Both the position numbers and the translations under genes were made by a program. The notes beneath the pieces were generated by a model. That model did no database searches, had not been told where the DNA came from, and saw only the letters and a list, made by a program, of their open reading frames with translations. From Brugia malayi (lineage: Eukaryota; Nematoda; Chromadorea; Rhabditida; Onchocercidae): a stretch of 64,000 bases of DNA. The stretch spans positions 2,522,555 to 2,586,554 of the forward strand of contig NW_025062475.1 of NCBI RefSeq assembly GCF_000002995.4, written 5' to 3'. Positions 13,401 through 23,359 of the stretch are shown piece after piece. Numbering within the stretch: position 1 is the first letter of the stretch; each line of letters begins with the position of its first letter.

Positions 13401-14036
13401 ATGACAAGTGCGCAATTCTCATTTTTTACGTCACCATTACTGCTCTACGTTCTCAGCACACTGATATTGTTAGCAACACCTCTGAGATTGATTCCGGTAA
13501 TTTTTATTTTTATATTGTTATAATTTGGTTTTAATTTTAAAAAAAGTTAAAAAGCAGAAATTTAAAAAAAAGCAGAAATTCACCGAAAATTTTTTATGCA
13601 TTTGACGACGACTTGGGCGAAAACGATGAAATTCCCAATCAAGAAAACATGGATGAATTTGATGAAAACACTGAAGTTATGCAAGATGGCATCATTTCTA
13701 TTGAAAGTTCATCGTGGAATACTACCACACAGATTGATAGAATTGTGCTAAACGGACTCTTAGGGGAAGGATATATCAATGAAACAATGCAACCATGGAA
13801 GTAAGTTTCTGTAACGGTTGTTGTCGAATAAAATTGAAATTTGTTATTGTCAATATAAAATGGTTTTTGCTTCACTGCGATTCCATGTAAGTAAACTGTT
13901 GACGCTTCTTATTTGCATTGCTTAATGATACTTTTGTTGCAGCAGTGGTCGACCACTTCTGATTCGAGTTTTTTGGGCAGTTAGGGCTGACAATGTTACT
14001 CAACTTATCGATTTTGAAATCTTACATGAAACTTAA
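13401..14036 (+). CDS. Small secreted acidic protein family, copy 2
   Basis: Exons 13401-13496, 13576-13800 and 13943-14036. It belongs to the subtype with a longer tail, exon 3 ending FEILHET before TAA. Exon 2 carries NQENMDEFDENTEVMQDG and QIDRIVLNGLLGEG, and ends NETMQPW where every other close copy has NETMLPW. Its mirror in the right arm (58,745-58,110) has NETMLPW and VMRDG, so this copy has at least two private amino-acid changes. Intron 1 holds a duplicated poly-A/GCAG block, giving two AG acceptors 18 nt apart in the same phase. The shared one-base mismatch is present; the downstream GTTATAAT donor would give about 144 residues. Confidence 0.6.
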
Positions 14037-15637
14037 TGTTGTAAAATTCTGTGACATTTGTTGCTGAATAAAATTGAGATTTGTTATAATAACACATATA
14101 TAATCCTGCATTATATTTAAGTATATATCATGCGCATATGTTAGGTTTAAATATTTATCAGTATGTTGCGTATGTGTTTCGTATATACCACAATAATTCT
14201 GTAACAATTACTAACTTATTTACGGGACGAATTTTTAATTTCAAACTATATTCTGCACATCAACAAATGAATTTTGTTTGTTTCAAATTGACATAGAAAA
14301 TTCGGAAGTGGCAGTAGAAAGCGGTAGAAAAAAGAGCAATTGATGGCAAATAGTGGTAAATGACAGATAATTTTATCAATTTTTTTTTGACGTGCTTTCA
14401 TGCTTCAAAGTATGCTGTCATACAATTTTGGTTTCCTTTGTTTGTATCACTTGCTGCTACTTGCATTCAGATTCATTTAGATTTGAATCATTCAATACTG
14501 GAAAAATGTATGGTACTTTATAATTTTGCTTAACATACATGTTTTTATAGCCATCTGCACTAATGCTCGCGTGGTGGTTCTTCATGTCTAACCATCAGTA
14601 TTTTCGTCAAAAATACACACAATTAAACTAAGTAAGTAACAGTAACAAAAAAAAAAAAAAAAAAAAAAAAACATGCAAATAATAAAAAGAAATGATTAAA
14701 ATTGAACGTTAATATGGAGACATGCTTTAAAAAGTTAAAAAAAGAAAGGAATAAAAAGTGAAAAGAGAATTAAGATTTAGTCAACAAGAGGCATGAAATG
14801 AGCGAAGTTTACAAAAAATGTAAAAGAAATAGATTTCTTAAAATGACAAATATAATAAACAAATGCAAAATGGTATGAAAATAAAATTTTTTTCAAGAAA
14901 AACATGCAAAAGTGAAATCAGTGATAAAAAGAAAGAAAAGGTGAGTTATTAATCAAGGAAGATATTAGTAGTGTTATTGTTTTAAAAAAAAAATAGCTAA
15001 TTTAATAGAAAATTACGAAAAAAAAATCAAGTTATTGCAAAAAAATTTCGAAATTTCAAAAACAAAATCTTCAAAGAAATCAGAGTAAAAAACTTTAAGC
15101 ATATAACCATGAGTAAAAACACACCTGTTGCAGTTAAAACTATCACAAAAAAACAAAAAGAAAAAAAAAAAAGAAAGAGGTCAGAAATAAAAACGAGGAC
15201 TAATGACACTGAAAGCTAAATAATCTATAAAAAACGAAAAACGAAATGTAGATAATAAATAGAACGGATTTCACAGACTGTTTTGTCACTAATAGCCAAT
15301 ATTTAGGTATAAATAATAAGGAAGAGAGGAAAAAAAAAAAAAAACAACGAATGTTTTCGATCGATTGTTGTGCGATCTTTAATAATAATTTTAAGTAAAT
15401 GAGAATATTTTTATTGTATAAATGTTTTGCTTACAGCTACAATTAAAAGGTCAATAAATCTTAAATATGTAAAATACAAAAATATCAATGTATAAGTTAG
15501 GGAACACCGAAACGTGCATGACATCAAAATCCACACCAAAAGCTCTCTCATTCAGTAATACTGCCTATGAGTGATTTCACGATAAGTAGAACAAAGGAAT
15601 TTTCTGTTTGATGGCATTAAAGCTGTTATAATGTCTC
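14037..15637. repeat. Duplicated non-coding block downstream of copy 2
   Basis: The same 1.6-kb block occurs directly at about 37,180-38,770 and inverted at about 56,515-58,105. It begins with the 3' flank and AATAAA of the upstream gene copy and ends in the spacer leading to the 43-bp minisatellite. Apparent open frames (for example near 15,027-15,209 on the minus strand) run through poly-A/T tracts whose length differs between copies, so the frames break. I see no gene. Confidence 0.75.
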
Positions 15638-16889
15638 CAGTGATCAGTGCTTTACTTTTGTGATTATTTCCAGTGATCGCCAATGATCAGTGCTTTACTT
15701 TTGCGATTATTTCCAGTGATCGCCAATGATCAGTGCTTTACTTTTGTGATTATTTCCAGTGATCGCCAATGATCAGTGCTTTACTTTTGTGATTATTTCC
15801 AGTGATCGCCAATGATCAGTGCTTTACTTTTGTGATTATTTCCAGTGATCGCCAATGATCAGTGCTTTACTTTTGTGATTATTTCCAGTGATCGCCAATG
15901 ATCAGTGCTTTACTTTTGCGATTATTTCCAGTGATCGCCAATGATCAGTGCTTTACTTTTGTGATTATTTCCAGTGATCGCCAATGATCAGTGCTTTACT
16001 TTTGTGATTATTTCCAGTGATCGCCAATGATCAGTGCTTTACTTTTGTGATTATTTCCAGTGATCGCCAATGATCAGTGCTTTACTTTTGCGATTATTTC
16101 CAGTGATCGCCAATGATCAGTGCTTTACTTTTGTGATTATTTCCAGTGATCGCCAATGATCAGTGCTTTACTTTTGCGATTATTTCCAGTGATCGCCAAT
16201 GATCAGTGCTTTACTTTTGTGATTATTTCCAGTGATCGCCAATGATCAGTGCTTTACTTTTGTGATTATTTCCAGTGATCGCCAATGATCAGTGCTTTAC
16301 TTTTGTGATTATTTCCAGTGATCGCCAATGATCAGTGCTTTACTTTTGTGATTATTTCCAGTGATCGCCAATGATCAGTGCTTTACTTTTGCGATTATTT
16401 CCAGTGATCGCCAATGATCAGTGCTTTACTTTTGTGATTATTTCCAGTGATCGCCAATGATCAGTGCTTTACTTTTGTGATTATTTCCAGTGATCGCCAA
16501 TGATCAGTGCTTTACTTTTGTGATTATTTCCAGTGATCGCCAATGATCAGTGCTTTACTTTTGTGATTATTTCCAGTGATCGCCAATGATCAGTGCTTTA
16601 CTTTTGTGATTATTTCCAGTGATCGCCAATGATCAGTGCTTTACTTTTGTGATTATTTCCAGTGATCGCCAATGATCAGTGCTTTACTTTTGTGATTATT
16701 TCCAGTGATCGCCAATGATCAGTGCTTTACTTTTGTGATTATTTCCAGTGATCGCCAATGATCAGTGCTTTACTTTTGTGATTATTTCCAGTGATCGCCA
16801 ATGATCAGTGCTTTACTTTTGTGATTATTTCCAGTGATCGCCAATGATCAGTGCTTTACTTTTGTGATTATTTCCAGTGATCGCCAATG
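15638..16889. repeat. 43-bp minisatellite, about 28 copies
   Basis: Contiguous tandem units of 43 bp containing cagtgatcgccaatgatca and gctttacttttgtgatta. The main variant is tttgtgat versus tttgcgat, scattered through the array. There are no spacers between units. The same unit occurs in only a few copies near 38,770-38,900 and 56,345-56,515, and as a single unit near 18,378, 26,730 and 35,085. The array ends abruptly in Pao integrase sequence at about 16,890. Confidence 0.97.
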
Positions 16890-18195
16890 ATAATCGACAT
16901 AATCGTATAACCGAAATCTTTATACAACGGCAATACGACGAACTGTTTCATGCTGGAATATAGCTCATATGATTTCAAGTTTGAGAAAAAGATTTTGGAT
17001 ACCAAAAGGAAGAATAGAAGTTAAAAGAGTTTTAAATAAATGCATAGGATACAGAAGATGGAAAGCAAAGCCGTTTAAACTGCCAACTATGTATAATTAC
17101 CCTTCATTTCGGGTAACACGATCACGAACACTTTCACGAGTTGGCTTGGATTATTTGGGCCCTGTTTCCGTCAAAATAGAAACAGGAGATGCAAAAAGAT
17201 GGATTGCTTTATTTACATGTCTTGCAACTAGAGCAGTGCATTTAAAATTAGCAGACAGTTTAGAAAGTTTTTTAAATACTTTCAGAAGATTTGTTGCACG
17301 AAGCGGAGAAATAATTCTAAGTGATAATGTCGGTCAATTTCAGTTAGTTTTTCAAACCCTAATGGAACAAGAAACATAAATGACCGAATTCCTAGTTAAA
17401 CATGGAATAAAATGGAGAAATATAATTCCGAAGGCGCCTTGGAGCGGAGGAGTTTACGAACGGATAATCGGCCTAACAAAGGGAACATTAAGAAAGGTTA
17501 TAGGTAGGAAATTGCTAAAAGAAAAGGAGTTTATAACTCTAATAGCGGAAGTTGAAAGCATACTTAATATTCGCCCACTAACCTACGTAAACTTCGACGA
17601 TTCCATAATCCTAAGACCTATTGATTTTATTATACCAGACGTATGTCTAATGATACCTAATAGTAATACCGATGATCGATATGATTATACTCCTTATAAG
17701 TTAAATACTCAACACAAACTTATCAAATATTGGGCAAGAACAATGGAAACTCTGGATACTTTCTAGAAAATATGGAAGGAAGAATACTTAACCAGTTTGA
17801 GAGAACGTACACAAGTAGAACTCCGAAAGGCGCAGAGATTAGAGCCCCTATTGAAGAAGAAATTGTAATAGTAAACGAATCAAACGCTCCTCATGGTACT
17901 TGGAAATTAGCAAAAATAAAGAAACTCAATAAGGGACAGGATAATAAGATAAAAAGTGCTCTAATAGAGTTACTACGAGGAAGAATAATGAATCGACCTA
18001 TTAATATGTTATATCCTTTGGAAATTCAACAGAAAGAAGATGCGAAGGACAAATCAACAGTATCGAAAGATACAATAAATGGAACTGATAAACGAGAGGA
18101 ACCCATAGCTAAACGAACTAGAAGTGCTACAAAACAAAAACAAACTTCAACAAAAAACGAAGAATGACTCAAATCCTTCCATCCGAAATCTTCAA
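16890..18195 (+). pseudogene. BEL/Pao integrase and C-terminal domain fragment (Pao-1, copy A)
   Basis: Only the 3' part of a BEL/Pao pol gene. The integrase core is recognisable, with its three acidic residues in VGLDYLGP, LSDNVGQF and GGVYERIIG, plus KRWIALFTCLATRAVHL and LNIRPLTYVNFDD. The zinc-finger region is decayed: the usual Cys-x-x-Cys before the RRW motif reads CIGYRRW, and stops precede it. An in-frame TAA at 17377-17379 splits the core. A frameshift follows near 17,765, and the DUF5641-like domain ([21 protein letters not shown]) reads in another frame to 18167. The 5' end is cut at the minisatellite border and the 3' end joins spacer sequence at about 18,196, with no LTR. Not functional as it stands. 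Confidence 0.88.
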
Positions 18196-18420
18196 ATAAA
18201 GCTTAAATATGTAAAATACAAAAATATCAATGTATAAGTTAGGGAACACCGAAACGTGCATGACATCAAAATCCACACCAAAAGCTCTCTCATTCAGTAA
18301 TACTGCCTATGAGTGATTTCACGATAAGTAGAACAAAGGAATTTTCTGTTTGATGGCATTAAAGCTGTTATAATGTCTCCAGTGATCAGTGCTTTACTTT
18401 TGTGATTATTTCGAGTGATC
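18196..18420. repeat. Minisatellite-flank spacer, direct repeat of 15,455-15,665
   Basis: Starts aaatatgtaaaatac and runs to a single 43-bp-type unit. It is the same sequence that lies left of the big minisatellite. The Pao fragment and the expanded array are therefore bracketed by a direct repeat, as expected if they were added by unequal exchange. Further copies lie at about 26,555, 34,905 and 38,595 (direct) and about 56,520-56,690 (inverted). Confidence 0.85.
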
Positions 18421-19826
18421 ACCGATGGTCACTTCTTTACCTTTGTAATTAAAGTAATAATCGCATATTCTTTTTGATTATTTCGTCACTTTTACTGTAA
18501 TCCTAATAACACACTGCACTTATAGACAATGTAAATATAACGAATTATTTGTAAAACTATAACTTTAGATGATCTTTACTCTTTATATAAGTTGGGTTGA
18601 AATATTTCAGCTTCAACAATTAATTAATGTGTCTTGACTTACATACATTTATCAATTTAAACTGAAATCATTTAAAGACGGTAATGAAACTTAGTTATTA
18701 ACAAAAAATTACGGTCAAGAAGGACAATTTTTTCAGATAAATTTAGCAAAATGCTAAGTTAATTTCATTAGATTAATTTAAATTAAATCTGTCGAAACTG
18801 TTTGAGCAATTTTTATTAATTTGTTAGTTTTTAACACTTTGTGCTGTTCAGATGATTCAGATGTGCTAGACGGATTTTTATAGAAAGAATAAATCAATGA
18901 AACAATGCTATCGTGGAACTAAGTTAGTAAGTTGAAGTAAGGCGGTTATTGTTGAATAAAATTGAAATTTGTTATTGTCAATATTCTCAACATAAAATGG
19001 TTTTTGCTTCAGTACGATTGATTTCAATTTCCATTTTGCAATCATTCAAATAACTGAGAAAGTGGATCATTTCAAGCCTATTTCAGCTATTTTTCAATAG
19101 TACCTGGCACATATATCAAATGTGAGTTACCTTTATATACATTCCAACATTTATATACTTCTCTATGCATTCCCTTGTAGTAAGGGAGACATGTATTTTT
19201 TTTTTTTTAAACAGCAAAGTTGCCATGAATTTTTGTCTATTGTAATCTTTAGTGGAAATAAAAAAAATTATTATTTTTTTGTTGAATTGTCTCTATTGAA
19301 ACATGGAATCATTGTTTGACATGTAAATCCTTCTATTCTATTCAGAACATGATAAAATTTTTAAATGAATTCTGGTGATAACCTGCATAATTTCATATAA
19401 ATTAACTGATAAGTAGAGTTTTTTGTCAAAAAATTTTCAAATTCATTTTTTATCGCTTTCAGAATCTCGTAACCTTTTCGCTTGAATTCTTAAACAATTT
19501 AAAAAGAATTTAGGAATGGGAAATTCCGCATTTATTCTCGAAATTATTTGACAAAAACCATCATAACTTTTATTTTTGCATATTTACTTATTTTTTAAAA
19601 TTATAGCATATTTAGACAAAATAAGGATTAGTTAGCTAAAAAGAGGAACGAAATTGATTTCAAATTCAATGCATATTTAATAAGTATTATTAAATAAAAC
19701 AATCGACAAGCTGTATTGTGTCAATCGGTGTGATAATGCAATTCATGAAATATAATTTATCAGTGTTTTGCCGTTAGACTGAAAAATAGAAACGTCAAAG
19801 TCTATCAGTTTAAATTACCACTCATT
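18400..19826. repeat. Left arm (segment B) of the giant inverted repeat
   Basis: Near-identical reverse complement of about 54,925-56,345. The two segments of the left arm are separated by the expanded minisatellite plus Pao fragment (about 2.7 kb), which the right arm lacks. The match ends just upstream of family copy 3. Between 18,420 and 18,850 there is no coding signal. Confidence 0.9.
18851..18921 (+). pseudogene. Exon-2 relic of the small secreted-protein family
   Basis: Matches the end of exon 2 (gtgctagacgg followed by atcaatgaaacaatgctat), with an internal stop and a decayed splice donor (ggaactaagt). No exon 1 lies in front of it. Similar relics are at about 27,193, 35,553 and 40,745, and in reverse at about 55,843-55,913. 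Confidence 0.75.
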
Positions 19827-19872
19827 ATATATGTTATCACAATTTCTCCTTTCATTAAGGAATCCGGCAACA

Positions 19873-20496
19873 ATGACAAATGCACAATTCTCATTTTTTA
19901 CGTCACCATTACTGCTCTACGTTCTTAGCACATTCATATTATTAGCAGCACCTCAGAGACCAATTCCGGTAATTTTTATTTTTATATTGTTACAATTTGG
20001 TTCTAAATGAAAAAATATTTTAAAAAAGTAGGAATTCACTGAAAATTTTTTATGCATTTGATGACGAATTGGGCGAAAACGATGAAATTCCCTATGAAGA
20101 AAACATGGATGAATTTGCTGAAAATATTGAACTTATTCGAGATAGTATCATTTCTATTGAAAGTTCATCGTGGGATGATAGCACACAGATTGACAGAATT
20201 TTGCTAAACGGACTATTAGATTTCGGTTACATCAACGAAACAATGCTACCGTGGAAGTAAGTTTCTGCGAAGTTTATTGTTGAATAAAATTAAAATTTGT
20301 TATTGTCAATATTCTCAACATAAAATGGTTTTTTGCTTCAGTATGATTCCATGTAAGTAAACTATTGACGCTGATTCTTGTTTGCATTGCTTAATGATAC
20401 TTTTGTTGCAGCAGTGGTCGACCAATTCTGATTCGATTTTTTTGGGGAGCTGGGATTTACAATGTTGTTCAACTTATCAGCTTTGAAGTCTTGTAA
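19873..20496 (+). CDS. Small secreted acidic protein family, copy 3
   Basis: Exons 19873-19968, 20032-20256 and 20412-20496. Its leader differs from copy 1 at MTNAQ and LLAAPQRPIP. Exon 2 is a distinct subtype: PYEENMDEFAENIELIRD, then SSSWDDSTQIDRILLNG and LLDFGYINETMLPW. Exon 3 is NSGRPILIRFFWGAGIYN, ending ISFEVL before TAA. The intron-2 acceptor is a tandem GCAGCAG, so the Ser after Asn may be optional. The same intron-1 frame mismatch applies; the downstream GTTACAAT donor gives about 141 residues. This copy sits in the first 8.3-kb unit and is the near-identical parent or sister of copy 4. Confidence 0.6.
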
Positions 20497-20775
20497 GAAA
20501 CTTAATGTTGTAAAATTCTGTGACATTTGTTGCTGAATAAAATTGAGATTTGTTATAATAACACATAAATAATCTTACATTATATTTAAGTATACATTAT
20601 ACGCGTATGTTAGGTTTAAATATTTATCAGTATATTACGTATGTGTTTTTTTTAATGATGAACTATGTTCTGAACATCAAAAAACAAATTTTGTTTGTTT
20701 CAAAATGACATAGAAAATTGCATAAAGTTGACATAGAAAGATTTCTAGGGCATTTCTTGCATTCAACAAAGAAAT
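20497..20775. other. 3' flank of copy 3
   Basis: Contains the AATAAA signal about 40 nt after the stop and the family's shared 3' flank (aatgacatagaaaattgc). The same flank follows copy 6 at 42,375-42,660. Beyond about 20,775 the sequence switches to a reversed Pao element. Confidence 0.7.
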
Positions 20776-22590
20776 TTAATTTCTTAACAACCACCAGCAT
20801 TGTTGATCAAATCTTCGAGTTCAAAATCACGGAATAAATAATAGTACCTAAATTAAAACAATAATACATTGCTAGAAGTAATTCAGTCTATTTCTTAACA
20901 GTTCTATCATATCAACTAATTTTTCTTTGTTGGAATCCATTGTTTGCGTGAGTTTTTTATAGTTAAGAGGACACAGTGAGTATTGTGTAAACTTAAACAA
21001 TGAAAACACAAAAGTTTCCACTTTTTGTAATCACTTGTCGCATATCCTATTCGTAAACATTTGAAACACACAGCGATTTTCCTCAAACGTTCCATTCGGA
21101 GTTTGAGTGTGGGATAAATGTTACATTCATTAATTATTCCAATGGTCCTTATTGCAAAATACTTCAGTCTTTTTCCATCTATAGTAGTTTCTTCTGGAAC
21201 CCTTTTTGATTTGATTGTATTATTTCCCTTTGATGAATTGATTGTGACCCTTAACATTATATTTGTTTTCTTTCTTCTCCCTGTTGTCTTCTTGTTTGAC
21301 TTCTAGCAACTTCTTCATTTTTTAGTACTAGTCTTGTCAAGTATGTTGGATACCTTTAACTGACCAAGTCGACAGACTCCTGTTTCAATTTATATAATTT
21401 ATTAACTATCCACGCTGTTAATTTATTCTTAATTGAAATTTCGATACTCGATGCTTTAAATTTTCACCTATAGCTTCCAGCTGTCAAAGTATTCTCTCCA
21501 TGGTTTCCAGTCATGCTCATTTCTTTTGATGGAATTCAATTTATTGTAAAGTGTTACAATATATATGTAATGAAAGGTTTACCATATTTCTCTATTAGTA
21601 AACTTATTATGACATCGTAGTTTTCTGGCGCTATATCATAGCCTCTTACAGCTAACAATGCGTCTCCTTTAAGACAAGATATCAAATAGTTCAACTTCTG
21701 ATTATCTGGGGTGTTTTGCTCATGAACTGTCGCCTTGAAACTACACCAAAATTGCCTCCATAATTTTGCATTCCACTAAATGTTATTAGTGGTAATTGTG
21801 GGAGTTTTATCTCCGCTTGATTAGTGAGAACTATACTATTCTATGAGAATGATTCTCTGGTATCTTCTTGATCTAAATATGAAGTACCAGGCAGTATTCA
21901 TCACTACATATTTTAAGAATAATAATAGTCATCAAGGCATATTTCGTCTCTTCTTTTTTTCGCTTCGTCGCGATGGCTAAGCTCTGAATGATATTCATGC
22001 ATTTTTGATTGGCTGTTTCGAGAGACCTAGCATAATATTCGAGATGTGTGATCTTCTTTTTGATGATGACCCAAAGAATGATTATCAGCTTAGAAGATCA
22101 TCACAGTATTTCGACATTGCAAGCAAATTTGACTTGGAACAAAAGACTAATTTTTAACATATTAAACAATGTACATACTCTTTATTATCAGTTGAAAATG
22201 TTTAGACAAGCAAATAAACTTAGGTACAGTGGGAAGATGAGAGTTGGAATAATGATTGTTTACATATGTAATTTGAAATAGTTTTACATTTCTAACTGTT
22301 CAATTTTGTAAGTTATTTTGAGGCTCGAGAGATTATTTCGAGTTTCACGACACTCCCAAATGAAGGAGATGCCTTAAAGACGGTTGAGTACCTTTGTTTC
22401 AATGCATTGTTTTATATTGAATATATATGTATTGCTTTTATAGTTTGTCGATCGATACGTTTTTGTTTATACACTTTCTACACTTTCCATCCTTTCCTCT
22501 TTTAATTTGCTTTATCACGTGGAATTTCTGGTTCAGTTTTTCCTGGGAGCTCAATTTATGAGGAATAAATTCACCTACTGTTGCTGTAAC
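20776..22590 (-). pseudogene. Reversed BEL/Pao gag remnant (Pao-2, copy A)
   Basis: Reading the minus strand from high to low coordinates: a gag N-terminal stretch (ARSLETANQKMHEYHSEL, about 22,050-21,950), then the DUF1759-type capsid region (KLNYLISCLKGDALLAVRGY and APENYDV, about 21,760-21,590), then two Cys/His knuckles (AVCFKCLRIGYATSDYKKW and LLCFHCLSLHNTHC) in a 113-codon open frame at 21257-20916. Frameshifts and stops separate the pieces. There is no reverse transcriptase, RNase H or integrase after the knuckles. The sequence differs from Pao-1, so this is a second element in opposite orientation. The open frame on the plus strand at about 22,048-22,281 is antisense to this gag. Confidence 0.75.
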
Positions 22591-22595
22591 CATGC

Positions 22596-22754
22596 GTAGC
22601 CACTTACAACCACCTGCTGTACAGGGCGTCTTCACTAACAAGTGGTTGCAGTAGCAAGTAGCTGCACGTGGTTACATCAACAGTTGGTTAGTTAGCAGTT
22701 GCCATAACAAGTGATAGCAAGTGGCTACATCAACAAGTGGTTGTAAGTGGTTAC
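22596..22754. repeat. Inverted repeat abutting the Pao-1 LTR
   Basis: gtagccacttacaaccac at 22596-22613 pairs with gtggttgtaagtggttac at 22737-22754 (one mismatch in 18). The right half ends exactly at the base before the LTR. Between them lie degenerate copies of an aagtggttgca-like motif. The same structure precedes the LTR at 31,061. Confidence 0.8.
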
Positions 22755-23331
22755 TGTCGCGGATTTTAATATTGCGAAGCACTAAATAAATGTTAACAAT
22801 GCTTAATATAGCAATCCATTGATGTCTTTTACAATCATCATAATGGTTTTTAATTGACTTTTGATCTTATATCAATTCATATACTATGAGCATCTATCAT
22901 ATAATATCTATTGCAACTCATAGTAGCCACTTATCATAATGTCTGGACAAACCATTGTACTTTTTTTCGTGATATCCATTCAATTCATTGTGATATCCAT
23001 TTTTAAACCTATTGTTAAAGTTACTTACTGTCATGATTTGTACAAAATGTCTAATTATAACCACTCCCACATTTTAACACATTAATATAAGATAATCTAT
23101 ATAAGGATCACCCTTGTTAAAAGATTGGGATAGGTGTAATTTATCGCCAAGGACCGACGATTCCAATTTCAATTGTTCTCTATCAACGTTTTTGTCCTAT
23201 TACTTTTGCTAATAAAGAACTTGGATTATATTTCTGTTACTCACGCATTAGATTTACATCCAAGACAATCTCCCTATGATCAAACATCTCTCCAATATTA
23301 TTAAATTAAACAATCAAAATCTTCCACGACA
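22755..23331 (+). repeat. 5' LTR of Pao-1 (copy A) with primer-binding site
   Basis: Begins TGTCGCGG and ends CCACGACA, with TGTCG/CGACA as terminal inverted repeats. About 9 nt after the end lies a primer-binding-site candidate, TGGTGCCACGAGCCGGGA (23341-23358), complementary to a tRNA 3' end; I cannot name the tRNA with confidence. The gag ATG follows at 23360. The second copy is 31,061-31,644. Relative to it, this copy shows single-base deletions from about 23,040 onward. No matching 3' LTR is present in the window. Confidence 0.8.
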
Positions 23332-23359
23332 AATAAGTTTTGGTGCCACGAGCCGGGAA

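Larger units (their letters stand above)
8155..15660. repeat. Left arm (segment A) of a giant inverted repeat
   Basis: Reads as the near-perfect reverse complement of about 56,490-64,000. Position 8155 pairs with 64,000, 10,297 with 61,861, 11,592 with 60,568 and 13,401 with 58,745. Differences are scattered single bases and homopolymer lengths. It contains two close copies of the small secreted-protein family and one distant two-exon relative. The outer limit is unknown because the partner runs off the window end. Confidence 0.93.

Noticed and set aside
13639..13875. Minus-strand frames opposite exon 2 of the family (also near 36,731, 41,973, 52,053 and 58,271)
   Set aside because: They are complementary-strand shadows of exon 2. 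The sense strand has the leader exon, splice sites and landmarks shared with the intact 50-kb member.
15027..15209. Hydrophobic 60-codon minus-strand frame, also near 38,149 and 56,942
   Set aside because: The frame runs through poly-A/T tracts whose length differs among the three copies and shifts the protein, so it is not conserved as coding.
15638..16889. Regular repeat considered as a CRISPR array
   Set aside because: The 43-bp units are contiguous without spacers and the context is a eukaryotic genome, so it is a minisatellite.
22048..22281. Plus-strand frames here (one acidic and protein-like) and the same at 30,354-30,587
   Set aside because: They are antisense to the recognisable Pao-2 gag N-terminal region on the minus strand.
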